64,000 nucleotides of DNA from Thermatribacter sp048814795 (GTDB taxonomy: Bacteria; Atribacterota; Atribacteria; Atribacterales; Thermatribacteraceae), in contig CP184673.1 in NCBI GenBank assembly GCA_048814795.1, forward strand, positions 2,046,001 to 2,110,000, written 5' to 3'. Below are positions 18,423 through 26,505 of the stretch, one piece after another. A program made the translations under genes and the position numbers. The notes beneath the pieces were generated by a model. It had not been told where the DNA came from, did no database searches, and saw only the letters and a list, made by a program, of their open reading frames with translations. How positions within the stretch are numbered: position 1 is the stretch's first letter; every line of letters starts with the position of its first letter.

Positions 18423-19274
18423 TTATCCCTTAACTGAACCAAAAGTTAACCCTCTCACAATGTGTTTTTGCAACAAAATAGCCAAAATAATTTCAGGAAT
18501 AGCAGAAACAATTATTGCCGCAGCCATCTGTCCCCATAAAACAGCTTCATACCTTATGAAACCCAAAGAACCAGTTGTAACTGGCATTGTTCTGTCACCA
18601 CCAACCACCAAAGCAAAAATAAAATTATTCCAACAGAAAATAAAAGTAAGAAGTGCGGTAGCCGCTAAACCACCTTTTGCCAGAGGTATCACTATCCTCA
18701 TAAAGGTTGTAAACTTGTTAGCTCCGTCAACCAGTGAAGCCTCCTCCACAGAAACAGGTATGTCCAAGAAATAACTTCTACTCATCCAAACCACAAACGG
18801 AATACCAATAAGCTGGTAAACCATAATCAAGCCAAAATAAGTATCGAGTAAGCCCAACTTTTGATAAATCTGGTACAAAGGCAAGGCTATTGCTAACTCT
18901 GGACCGAACCAAAAACTTAATAATGTGAAAGCTATGTTTTCACGAACAGATTCCTTCCTGAATTTCCCGCGAGTTAAAACATATGCAGCTGGAACACCTA
19001 TTAACATAGATAGCAAAGTTGCACTCACACTTATTATAATCCCGTTTAGAAAATACCTTGGAAAGTCTGCAGTAGCTGCGGGCAAGGAAGTAGTGCCTGT
19101 CTCCCCTGTAAAAAGACCCCGGTAATTTTCGATAGTGGGTTTAAAAATAAATTTCGGAGTAATAGCCGTTATGTCCGTGTGTGTTTTAATGGAAAGAGTA
19201 AAAGTCCAATACATGGGAAAAACAACCAGAATCACTATAAACGCAAACAACAGATAATAAAAAAAGTGTTTCAT
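18423..19274 (-). CDS. Sugar ABC transporter permease, MalG type
   Basis: 283 residues. N-terminal helix (LLFAFIVILVVFPMYWTFTL), EAA loop VEEASLVDGANKFTTFMRIV and the family-typical C-terminus HIVRGLTFGSVKG. It pairs with the MalF-type permease encoded immediately downstream. The start ATG has GGAAGGAGAG upstream. The C-terminus is similar to the MalG half of the chimeric remnant at 7.7 kb, showing that more than one such transporter existed in this genome. Confidence 0.9.
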   Translation of the reverse strand: MKHFFYYLLFAFIVILVVFPMYWTFTLSIKTHTDITAITPKFIFKPTIENYRGLFTGETGTTSLPAATADFPRYFLNGIIISVSATLLSMLIGVPAAYVLTRGKFRKESVRENIAFTLLSFWFGPELAIALPLYQIYQKLGLLDTYFGLIMVYQLIGIPFVVWMSRSYFLDIPVSVEEASLVDGANKFTTFMRIVIPLAKGGLAATALLTFIFCWNNFIFALVVGGDRTMPVTTGSLGFIRYEAVLWGQMAAAIIVSAIPEIILAILLQKHIVRGLTFGSVKG

Positions 19275-19294
19275 TTTTCAACTTCTCTCCTTCC

Positions 19295-20398
19295 TTACGG
19301 CTTCAACACCACCCGGATAGCATTCTCATCCTTTTCAGCAACCTCCATGGCTTTCTTGAACTCATCCAGGGGAAATTCATGGGTGATGATTTCATCTGCT
19401 TTGACCTTTCCTTCCTGGAGAAGTCTGATGGCGGTGGGATAAGTGTAGGGACTTAGATGAGCACCTCGAATATCTATCTCTTTCACATCTCCAATGATGC
19501 TCCAGTCTACAGTGGTGGGCTCTGAGAATACACTGAATTCCACATAGCGACCCAGTTTGCGGATTATGTTCAGGCCCTGAATTACCCCTTGGGGATGGCC
19601 GCTGGCGTGAATGTAAACATCACAGCCGTAGCCATCAGTAAGCTCCATAACCTTAGCTACCACGTCCTCTTGAGCAGGGTTCAAAACCAGATCTGCACCC
19701 AGTTTGCGGGCAAGCTGCAGGCGCTTTTCTTTGAGATCTATTCCTATGAGCAACCTGGGATTTTTAATGCGTGCTATCTGGAGCATGCCCAATCCCAGAG
19801 CGCCCAGACCAGCAATTACCACTACGTCTTCAAGCTGAATGTCGGCTCGCTCCACAGCGTGAATGGCACAGCCCAGGGGTTCTATGTAAGCGGCTGCTTC
19901 AAGGGGAAAGCCTTCAGGAAGTTTCCAGTTCAGAGCATTTTGAGGAAGGCGTATGTACTCTGCGAAGGCTCCATCAGCATCACCACGGAAGAAACCATAG
20001 ATGTGGTGAACCTGACACATCCAGTACTCTCCACGTTTGCAGAAGCGGCACTTCCCGCAGGGCACAATCTGTTCAGATACCGCCCAGTCTCCTAAGGAAA
20101 GGCCGTATTTTTCTGCTGCTCCCTCACCAAGAGCTACCACCTGTCCATAGAACTCGTGACCGGGTATCACTGGAGGACGAATGTAGGCGGGCTGTCCATC
20201 TCCTCCCCAGATTCTTTTGGCTCCGTGGAAAGTCTTTATGTCTCCAGCGCATATACCACATCCTCCAACTTTGAGCAGTACTTCGCCGGGGCCAATTTCA
20301 GGAACATCCACTTCTTCCAGGCGAAAATCTCCTGGTGCATAATCAACAACTGCCTTCATCTTTTTGGGAAGCTCAAATAAAGTTTCTACTTTGGACAT
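19295..20398 (-). CDS. Zinc-dependent medium-chain alcohol/polyol dehydrogenase
   Basis: 367 residues. MDR family: catalytic zinc site CGICAGD and PGHEFYG, structural zinc motif CGKCRFCKRGEYWMC, Rossmann dinucleotide motif GLGALGLGML with an acidic residue (GIDLKEKR) indicating NAD preference. Related to sorbitol, threitol and threonine dehydrogenases. As first full gene of a sugar ABC operon it probably oxidises the imported polyol or sugar. GGAGG lies 7 nt before ATG 20398. A candidate 33-codon leader frame ends 2 bp upstream. Confidence 0.88.
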   Translation of the reverse strand: MSKVETLFELPKKMKAVVDYAPGDFRLEEVDVPEIGPGEVLLKVGGCGICAGDIKTFHGAKRIWGGDGQPAYIRPPVIPGHEFYGQVVALGEGAAEKYGLSLGDWAVSEQIVPCGKCRFCKRGEYWMCQVHHIYGFFRGDADGAFAEYIRLPQNALNWKLPEGFPLEAAAYIEPLGCAIHAVERADIQLEDVVVIAGLGALGLGMLQIARIKNPRLLIGIDLKEKRLQLARKLGADLVLNPAQEDVVAKVMELTDGYGCDVYIHASGHPQGVIQGLNIIRKLGRYVEFSVFSEPTTVDWSIIGDVKEIDIRGAHLSPYTYPTAIRLLQEGKVKADEIITHEFPLDEFKKAMEVAEKDENAIRVVLKP

Positions 20399-20400
20399 TT

Positions 20401-20502
20401 TTACACCTCCTGTTGAAAAGCTGACCGTTCAAATATGTATCTATGTTTTCCAAAAAAAAAGAGAAAAACCCAAGCTACTGGGACGCTCAGGCCTTTCTCC
20501 AT
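20401..20502 (-). CDS. Candidate 33-residue leader peptide of the dehydrogenase/ABC operon
   Basis: ATG at 20502 has GGAGG 8 nt upstream. The frame contains a hydrophobic run (VPVAWVFLFFFG) encoded partly by a long T-tract, and its TAA stops 2 bp before the dehydrogenase ATG, overlapping that gene's ribosome site. A short stem (CCCA/TGGG) directly precedes the T-tract, so an attenuator is also possible. No homologue recognised; it could be a chance frame. Confidence 0.4.
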   Translation of the reverse strand: MEKGLSVPVAWVFLFFFGKHRYIFERSAFQQEV

Positions 20503-20585
20503 GTCTCCGACCTCCTTAAGAGGATAAAGCATTCAAATATGTTTGTCAATCCAGCTCTACCACTCTTTTACACATATCTATGTAT
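20429..20585 (-). repeat. Operator-like repeats around the sugar operon promoter
   Basis: ACATATTTGAA occurs at 20532-20542 (promoter spacer) and 20429-20439 (inside the leader frame), about 103 bp apart. ACATAGATA occurs beside the downstream copy and again upstream of the -35 at about 20574-20585, as ACATA-GA-TATGT. Spacing near ten helical turns would suit looping by a sugar-responsive repressor. Inference only. Confidence 0.4.
20521..20549 (-). promoter_or_regulatory. Promoter of the dehydrogenase/sugar ABC operon
   Basis: TTGACA (20549-20544), 17 bp, TATCCT (20526-20521). The spacer contains ACATATTTGAA, which recurs at 20429-20439, making it a candidate operator. Confidence 0.65.
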
Positions 20586-20769
20586 TATTATTCGTAGCCG
20601 ATAGCCAATCCATAAATTTTTCACTCAATAAATGCATAATGCGTCCAACACCTCTTGACTTAAGAATAGCACACAATTACAACTTTATCTCCAAAGTTCA
20701 AATTCTGTAAGTGCTATATCTTGCTTATACTGAAATGCTACTTCCCTTTTTCAAAGAAATAGCGAAAAA

Positions 20770-22011
20770 CTAATAGCTAAAACTACGGACCTCTTCAAAC
20801 ATGGCAATAATGTTTTGAGGTGGAACCCCGGCCATTATGTTATGCACTTGCTGAAAAACATAACCTCCAGAAGGAGCAAAAATTCGCAGGTTGTTACGCA
20901 CATGTTCACGCACTTCCTGAGGAGTGCCAAAGGGGAGCACGGTTTGAGTATCGCATCCTCCACCCCAAAAGACAATATCTTTGCCAAACTCCCGTTTCAG
21001 GCGCTCTGGTTCCATATCCTTAGCAGCTATCTGCACTGGCTGAATAATATCCAGGCCCGCCTCGATTAAATCGGGTAGTAACTGATAAATACTTCCACAG
21101 CAGTGCAAAGACACCTTCAGGCGAGGATATTTCTTTTTCACGGTCTGCCAGAGCAAGGCATGACGAGGTTTGAAAAATTCCCGGTACATTTTTGGAGAAA
21201 TTTGTGGACCAGTCTGCATTCCTAAATCATCGCCAAAACCAACAATATCCACATAAGGACCTACTGCATCCAAATACTTTTCAAGGTTGCCCAGGTGATA
21301 CTCCACCAATTTATCCAGAAAACGGTGCACTCGACGCGGATTCAGTGCAATCTCGGTTAAAAAGTTATCCATACGAAAAGCAAATTGTGCTGTTTCCAGA
21401 AGGTTTCCACCAAAAGCGGCATATATCGCCCGATCCGTAGCCGAACGGACTTTTTGAGCGTTTTCACGATGAATTTTTAACCCTTCTGAATCAAAGCCTG
21501 CTGGCGCAGGAGGAGTCCCCAGACGAAACCACATGATTTGCTTCAAATAGTACTCAAGACGTTCAAACTCCTGGTCAGGGTTGTCTAAAAGAGGGAAATA
21601 GCATTGTTCGAAATACAAGCACCCCGGACGCTGAATGCATATGGGTTGACCTTCATCTCCTCGAACAATCCAGCCCTCCTCGGTTTTTTCCACCTCTATG
21701 AAGGCAGGAATTTTACAGGGAGTGCCATCAGGAAGTATCCAGTCCTTCCAGTATTGTTCATTTTTATAGTAAAGATACCCAACATCTACTACATCCACAC
21801 CGAAAAAGTCCAACAGGTCGTCTTCTACAATAGCGAGTTGCTGAATAAAATCATAGACATAAAGCGGGCTATCAGGAAGTCCCAAAGCTTTACGCAGATC
21901 CCGATAGGCCAGGGCCATGATACCTGAAGAACGGTGACCTCCAAAGTCAATAGGGACCCGATCGGGTTCTTGATGGTTGCAGGATGTAAGCACCCGTTCT
22001 CTCGAAGTCAC
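20770..22011 (-). CDS. URO-D superfamily methyltransferase-like protein (second copy)
   Basis: About 413 residues. Starts TSRERVLTSCNHQEPDRVP like the gene at 962-2086 and has the corresponding metal-site segment SLHCCGSIYQLLPDLIEAGL plus VGFGDDLGMQTGP. As with the first copy, HemE-specific N-terminal motifs are absent. GTG 22011 is chosen because GGGGTGG lies 5 nt before it; a GTG at 22020 is the alternative. It lies upstream of the sugar operon on the same strand, a frequent setting for these proteins. Substrate unknown. Confidence 0.8.
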   Translation of the reverse strand: MTSRERVLTSCNHQEPDRVPIDFGGHRSSGIMALAYRDLRKALGLPDSPLYVYDFIQQLAIVEDDLLDFFGVDVVDVGYLYYKNEQYWKDWILPDGTPCKIPAFIEVEKTEEGWIVRGDEGQPICIQRPGCLYFEQCYFPLLDNPDQEFERLEYYLKQIMWFRLGTPPAPAGFDSEGLKIHRENAQKVRSATDRAIYAAFGGNLLETAQFAFRMDNFLTEIALNPRRVHRFLDKLVEYHLGNLEKYLDAVGPYVDIVGFGDDLGMQTGPQISPKMYREFFKPRHALLWQTVKKKYPRLKVSLHCCGSIYQLLPDLIEAGLDIIQPVQIAAKDMEPERLKREFGKDIVFWGGGCDTQTVLPFGTPQEVREHVRNNLRIFAPSGGYVFQQVHNIMAGVPPQNIIAMFEEVRSFSY

Positions 22012-22184
22012 AAAAACCACCCCTTCTCAAGGATAGCACTAAAAAGTAAATCTTGCCACCACAAAATCAATCCACCACAAAAAAACAAACCTGCTAAATC
22101 AGGAAACTGCTCTTAAGAAAAATTACCTCTTTAAAAATCGAGCAAAACCATGTTAAACTCTTTAAGAGCACGCCTGAGCGGAGA

Positions 22185-23051
22185 GTGAAATCCTTTTTGA
22201 TAAGTATCGTTTTAACTCTTTTACAAATTATCACCTTCCTTTTTCCTGTCTCCGTGACCAGAAAATGCTTTTTGTTCCTGGGAGAGTTACTCTCACTGGT
22301 TTTCCGCAAAAAGCTTGATTATGTCCGTAAGCAGTGGCAACTGGTCTTCCCGGACACCCCGTCTTCCCAGATAGAAAGCAATCTCAGAAAGGTGTTTCGC
22401 CACCTCGCCCTGTCTTTGCTGGAAATCATACTCATAAAATACAAAAAAGAAAAGATACTGCCTGCACTAATTGGAAAAGTAAGCGGGGAAGAATTCTTGC
22501 AAAGAGCCTTCCAGGAAAAAAGAGGAGTAATTATCATAAGTGCCCATTTTGGCAACTGGGAGTTGCTCGCTGCCTGGTTAGGACATCGCGGATACCCCGT
22601 AGAAATCCTGTACAAAGACTTAACCCCTCGTCGGCTCAACAACTTTATAGGAAGCTGTCGCAAAAAATACCAAACAGGCTGGACCAATACGATCAATACA
22701 GTTTGCAGGGCTCTGCGTCAGGGTAAAGCTGTGGCTATCCTTGTTGATCAAAAAGTAGAAGGCAAAGGAATTAACTGCCCGTTTATGGGGATAGAGACAT
22801 CGAGTCCAACCTTGCATGCCAGGTTAGCCAGACTCCTTAGAAGTCCCATTATTCCAGCTTTTATAATTCGAAAAGAAGAGAATCTAAAGCACGAAATTAT
22901 CTTTTTGCCTCCTTTTTTAGCACCTGTTTCCAATGAGTTGAGCAAAGATATTTTTTCTGTCGTCGCTCTATCCAACCAGATAATTGAGATTTTCCTCCGA
23001 GAATTTCCGACTCAATGGTTATGGTTCCACAGACGATGGAGCGTAAAATAA
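22185..23051 (+). CDS. LpxL/HtrB-like lipid A acyltransferase
   Basis: 288 residues. N-terminal membrane anchor (ISIVLTLLQIITFLFPVSV) and the catalytic HxxxxE motif in SAHFGNWELLAAWLGHRG, followed by ILVDQKVEGKGINCPFMG and the C-terminal PTQWLWFHRRW, all typical of Kdo-lipid A late acyltransferases. It would add a fatty acyl chain to lipid A at the inner membrane, implying a lipopolysaccharide-bearing outer membrane. Some Gram-positive lipids use relatives of this fold, so the exact acceptor is not proven. GTG start with GGAG close upstream. Confidence 0.85.
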   Translation: MKSFLISIVLTLLQIITFLFPVSVTRKCFLFLGELLSLVFRKKLDYVRKQWQLVFPDTPSSQIESNLRKVFRHLALSLLEIILIKYKKEKILPALIGKVSGEEFLQRAFQEKRGVIIISAHFGNWELLAAWLGHRGYPVEILYKDLTPRRLNNFIGSCRKKYQTGWTNTINTVCRALRQGKAVAILVDQKVEGKGINCPFMGIETSSPTLHARLARLLRSPIIPAFIIRKEENLKHEIIFLPPFLAPVSNELSKDIFSVVALSNQIIEIFLREFPTQWLWFHRRWSVK

Positions 23052-23090
23052 ACATTGCGGGGAACAAACAGTGCAAAAGACTGCTCTTTC

Positions 23091-23118
23091 TTGAAAGACA
23101 CTTCTATGTTAGTATATA
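23091..23118 (+). promoter_or_regulatory. Promoter for the CDF transporter gene
   Basis: TTGAAA, 16 bp, TATATA, 36 bp before the ATG. Confidence 0.45.
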
Positions 23119-23154
23119 AATCGTTTTTGAAACCCTTCCAAGCTGAGACAAAAA

Positions 23155-24036
23155 ATGGACATGTCGAGTGCAGGAAAAGAGAAAAAATACCTCTATGTTA
23201 AATACGCCGTATTATTAAGTATTTTTGGCAATTTAATCTTGTTTTTCGTTAAGTTGTACTTTGGCATCATCTCTCAAAGTCTTGCCATAATAAGCGATGC
23301 CTTTCATACCCTATCAGACCTCTCCACCTCAATCATCGTGTTCTTTGCCGCCCACGAAGCCAAACGTTCTCCCGACTCAGAACATCCCTTCGGCCATGGT
23401 CGAGCAGAGGACATTGCCATCGTTTCTATGTCAACGCTGCTTATCGTGGTTGCTTTTGAATTCTTGCGCAGGGGCTATACGAGGTTTTATACTGGAAACA
23501 CCGTAAAGGCTTCTTTTTCTCTGCTTATAGTAATCATTCTGAGCATCATCACCAAAGAATTAATGGCTCGGGAAACGTTTCTTTTAGGAGAAAAGGCAAA
23601 CTCCAACCTCATCAAAGCTGATGCCTGGCACCATCGAAGTGACGCTCTCTCTTCACTTCCAGTAGTTCTGGTTTACATTTTTCCCAACTACCCACTCGTG
23701 GACGCCATAGTCACCATTTTTATAGCTTCACTGATAGGCATGGTGGGAATCAACTTGCTTAAAGAAACCATTTCCAGGTTAATGGGAAGAGCTATATCCA
23801 AAGAAGAAGAAAGGAAAATAAAAGAAACAATAACCGGCAATTTTCCTGAAGTAAAAGACGTACATTCCATAATCATTCATGATTACGGCGGAAAGGGAGT
23901 AATAACCCTCCACGTCACAGTAAAAGGTAGTCTTTCAGTCCTTGAGAGCCACCAGCTTGCTGACCGCATAGAAGAAGCAATACACAAAACTACCGGCTAT
24001 CAGGGCCTGGTACACATTGAGCCAGAAAAAGATTAA
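23155..24036 (+). CDS. Cation diffusion facilitator family metal exporter
   Basis: 293 residues. Six-helix CDF domain with the metal sites HTLSD (SDAFHTLSD) and HRSDALSS (DAWHHRSD), the HPFGHGRAE loop, and a C-terminal cytoplasmic domain from about residue 205 (VKDVHSIIIHDYGGKGVITL). Exports divalent cations (Zn, Fe, Mn, Co) by proton antiport; which metal cannot be told. The first site is H-x3-D in helix 2, where D-x3-D marks iron/zinc FieF. Convergent with glmS, 4 bp apart. Confidence 0.9.
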   Translation: MDMSSAGKEKKYLYVKYAVLLSIFGNLILFFVKLYFGIISQSLAIISDAFHTLSDLSTSIIVFFAAHEAKRSPDSEHPFGHGRAEDIAIVSMSTLLIVVAFEFLRRGYTRFYTGNTVKASFSLLIVIILSIITKELMARETFLLGEKANSNLIKADAWHHRSDALSSLPVVLVYIFPNYPLVDAIVTIFIASLIGMVGINLLKETISRLMGRAISKEEERKIKETITGNFPEVKDVHSIIIHDYGGKGVITLHVTVKGSLSVLESHQLADRIEEAIHKTTGYQGLVHIEPEKD

Positions 24037-24040
24037 CTGG

Positions 24041-25858
24041 TTATTCTACGGTAACACTCTTGGCCAGATTTCTCGGTTGGTCAACATCGCAACCTTTTTC
24101 AAGAGCCACGTAATAGGCAAAAAGTTGCATAGGAACAATAGCCAGGAAAGGCAACAGGTATTCCGTAACTCGGGGAATATAAATTACCTCATCGGCTCGT
24201 TCAGCTACTTCCTGATCTCCAGAACAGCACAAAGCAATAATTTTCCCCTGACGGGCCTTTATCTCCTCCATGTTACTGATGATCTTAGAGCGAACCGCAT
24301 CCTGTCCCACCAAAACAAAAGTAGCCAGATCAGGTTCCACCAAAGCGATGGGACCATGTTTCATTTCACCGGCGCTCAAACCTTCAGCGTGAATATAAGA
24401 AATTTCTTTAAGCTTCAAAGCCCCCTCCAGTGCTAAAGGAAACAAAACTCCCCTTCCCAGATAAAGGAAATTCTTGAAAAGATAAAATTTCTTGGCCAGC
24501 TTGCTAATATCTTCTTCTTGTTCGAGAATCTCACGAATCAAGCGTGGCAGAGTTACCAGTTCTTCAAGCAACTTGCGCATCTTTTCCTCATCCAAAAAGC
24601 CTCTGCGCTGGCCCAGATAAATAGCAAAAAGCAAAAGCACCGCCATCTGACACAAAAAGGCCTTAGTTGAAGCCACACTTATCTCCACACCAGCCCGAGT
24701 ATAAAGTACCCAGTCAGAAATGCGCGTCAAGCTGCTCCCCAAAACGTTACATATTGAAACCACTCGACAACCCCTTTCCCGGGCCAGGGAAACCGCCGCC
24801 AGGGTGTCTGCAGTCTCTCCGGATTGAGAAATACTCAATACCAGGGTTTTCGAGTCAATCAGAGGATCGCGATAGCGGAATTCAGAAGCATAATCCACCT
24901 CAGTAGGTATGCGGGCAAATTTCTCGAGAAAAATTCTTCCCAGCATACCAGCATGACAGGCAGTACCACAGGCAACAATCACTACTCGTTCAAAGTCTAC
25001 GGGAAATTCCTCTAATTCTTCAAAGCATACCTGACCCCCCAGTAAGTTCACCCGACCCGCAAGAGTATCTTCAAAAACCTGGGGCTGCTCATGGATCTCT
25101 TTAAGCATAAAATGCTTGTATCCACTCTTTTCAGCACTTACCGGATCCCAGGGAACAGTAACCACTGGTGAACCGGATCTTTTTCGACCCTCAAAGTCAA
25201 ATATCTCCCAACCGCTTCTGGTAACTCTCACTATTTCTCCGTCTTCAAGAAAGACCACCCGATTGGTATTTTGCAAAAAAGCCGGTATATCAGAAGCCAG
25301 AAAGTTCTCGCTGCTGCCAACTCCCAAAATCAGGGGGCTGGACATTCGCACACCATAAATCGCCCCCGGGTTCTCTTTAAAAAGAATGCACAGCGCAAAA
25401 GAACCCTTCAGATTTCTTACAGCTTCTATAAGGCGTTCCAGAGGAGTACCCTCTCCTTCTAAAAGGTGCACTATGACTTCACTATCAGTCTCCGACTGGA
25501 AAGTATGCCCTTCTTCGCTCAGACGAAACCGCAAAGAACGGTAATTTTCGATAATACCATTGTGAACCAGTGCAATGTTACCGGTACAGTCAAGATGAGG
25601 ATGAGCATTCTCGCGAGAGGGAACACCATGGGTTGCCCATCGGGTATGACCTATACCGCAAAAAGAAGGAAAGTCAAAACCAGTAAGTTCCAGCTCAAAA
25701 TCCCGGATCCTACCCTTGTTTTTGACTACACAAATTTCCTGTTCTCCCAGGAGGGCAATACCCACTGAATCGTAACCCCGGTATTCAAGTCTCTTGAGAC
25801 CCGAAAGAATTAGCGGCAAAGCAGGGCGTTCACCAACATAACCTATGATGCCACACAA
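24041..25858 (-). CDS. glmS: Glutamine--fructose-6-phosphate aminotransferase (isomerizing)
   Basis: 605 residues, full length. Makes glucosamine-6-phosphate for peptidoglycan and lipid A. The N-terminal nucleophile Cys2 is present (CGIIGYVG), followed by GIGHTRWATHG. Two SIS sugar-isomerase domains follow (VACGTACHAGM, SISQSGETADTLAAV, HAEGLSAGEMKHGPIALV), with the family C-terminus DQPRNLAKSVTVE. TTG start with GAGGGGG upstream. It lies 3 bp after the V-ATPase subunit D gene, an unusual attachment suggesting read-through from that operon. No glmS ribozyme is seen upstream. Confidence 0.96.
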   Translation of the reverse strand: MCGIIGYVGERPALPLILSGLKRLEYRGYDSVGIALLGEQEICVVKNKGRIRDFELELTGFDFPSFCGIGHTRWATHGVPSRENAHPHLDCTGNIALVHNGIIENYRSLRFRLSEEGHTFQSETDSEVIVHLLEGEGTPLERLIEAVRNLKGSFALCILFKENPGAIYGVRMSSPLILGVGSSENFLASDIPAFLQNTNRVVFLEDGEIVRVTRSGWEIFDFEGRKRSGSPVVTVPWDPVSAEKSGYKHFMLKEIHEQPQVFEDTLAGRVNLLGGQVCFEELEEFPVDFERVVIVACGTACHAGMLGRIFLEKFARIPTEVDYASEFRYRDPLIDSKTLVLSISQSGETADTLAAVSLARERGCRVVSICNVLGSSLTRISDWVLYTRAGVEISVASTKAFLCQMAVLLLFAIYLGQRRGFLDEEKMRKLLEELVTLPRLIREILEQEEDISKLAKKFYLFKNFLYLGRGVLFPLALEGALKLKEISYIHAEGLSAGEMKHGPIALVEPDLATFVLVGQDAVRSKIISNMEEIKARQGKIIALCCSGDQEVAERADEVIYIPRVTEYLLPFLAIVPMQLFAYYVALEKGCDVDQPRNLAKSVTVE

Positions 25859-25861
25859 AAT

Positions 25862-26500
25862 TCATACCCCCTCGCTCTTTCCTTCTCTTCTTTTTAAAAG
25901 CTTCATCTTAAAAAAGTCTTCTCTATCCTGTTCCTCCAATATATCACGTATAAGTTTGATTTTTTCCACATGGTCAGGAATAACCAAGTTTTCCAGGGCA
26001 TTCACCCTTTTCTGGGTTTTTTTGATTTCCACAGCCAGGCGATAAACCGCGTTTTCAACCACCGCCAGGCGAATGATCAGAAAAACTACCTTGCGGAAAG
26101 CAAGATAGGCTTTATCCAGTGCCGCATTGGTACGATACACTCCATACGCAGGGCGGCTTTTTCCCTCTCTATCCCAACTTATCTCAGGAATTTCCACTCC
26201 CATGATGCTTTTCAGGCGAACGTCGAGGTCTTGAATTTCGGAGACTGCAAAACCAATTTCCTCTACCCGTTCAATACCAATATCCAGGTTAGCTCGTTGC
26301 AGAGCAAGATAAGCAGCCTGAAAAACGCGATCTATTTCTTCCTGAAGGGTCTTCGCTTCGTCAATATAACGCATCATTTCCCTCACCAGCACATTTCTTT
26401 TGCGATCCAACAACGAATGCCCTTCTCTGGCTAGCTCCAGAGAGCGTTGCATCTCTATAAGATTACCTCTGGTGGGAGAAACGTTGCTGAAAATCGGCAT
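25862..26500 (-). CDS. atpD: V-type ATP synthase subunit D
   Basis: About 212 residues. Central-stalk rotor subunit: N-terminal coiled helix starting NVSPTRGNLIEMQRSLELA and a C-terminal helix ending NALENLVIPDHVEKIKLI, both conserved in V/A-type D subunits. ATG 26500 is preferred over TTG 26509; GGAGGGG lies upstream within the end of the B gene. Last ATPase gene in the operon, followed by glmS. Confidence 0.95.
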   Translation of the reverse strand: MPIFSNVSPTRGNLIEMQRSLELAREGHSLLDRKRNVLVREMMRYIDEAKTLQEEIDRVFQAAYLALQRANLDIGIERVEEIGFAVSEIQDLDVRLKSIMGVEIPEISWDREGKSRPAYGVYRTNAALDKAYLAFRKVVFLIIRLAVVENAVYRLAVEIKKTQKRVNALENLVIPDHVEKIKLIRDILEEQDREDFFKMKLLKRREGKSEGV

Positions 26501-26505
26501 TTTCC

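Noticed and set aside
25800..26000. glmS ribozyme or riboswitch before glmS
   Set aside because: Only 3 bp separate glmS from atpD; no room for a structured leader.
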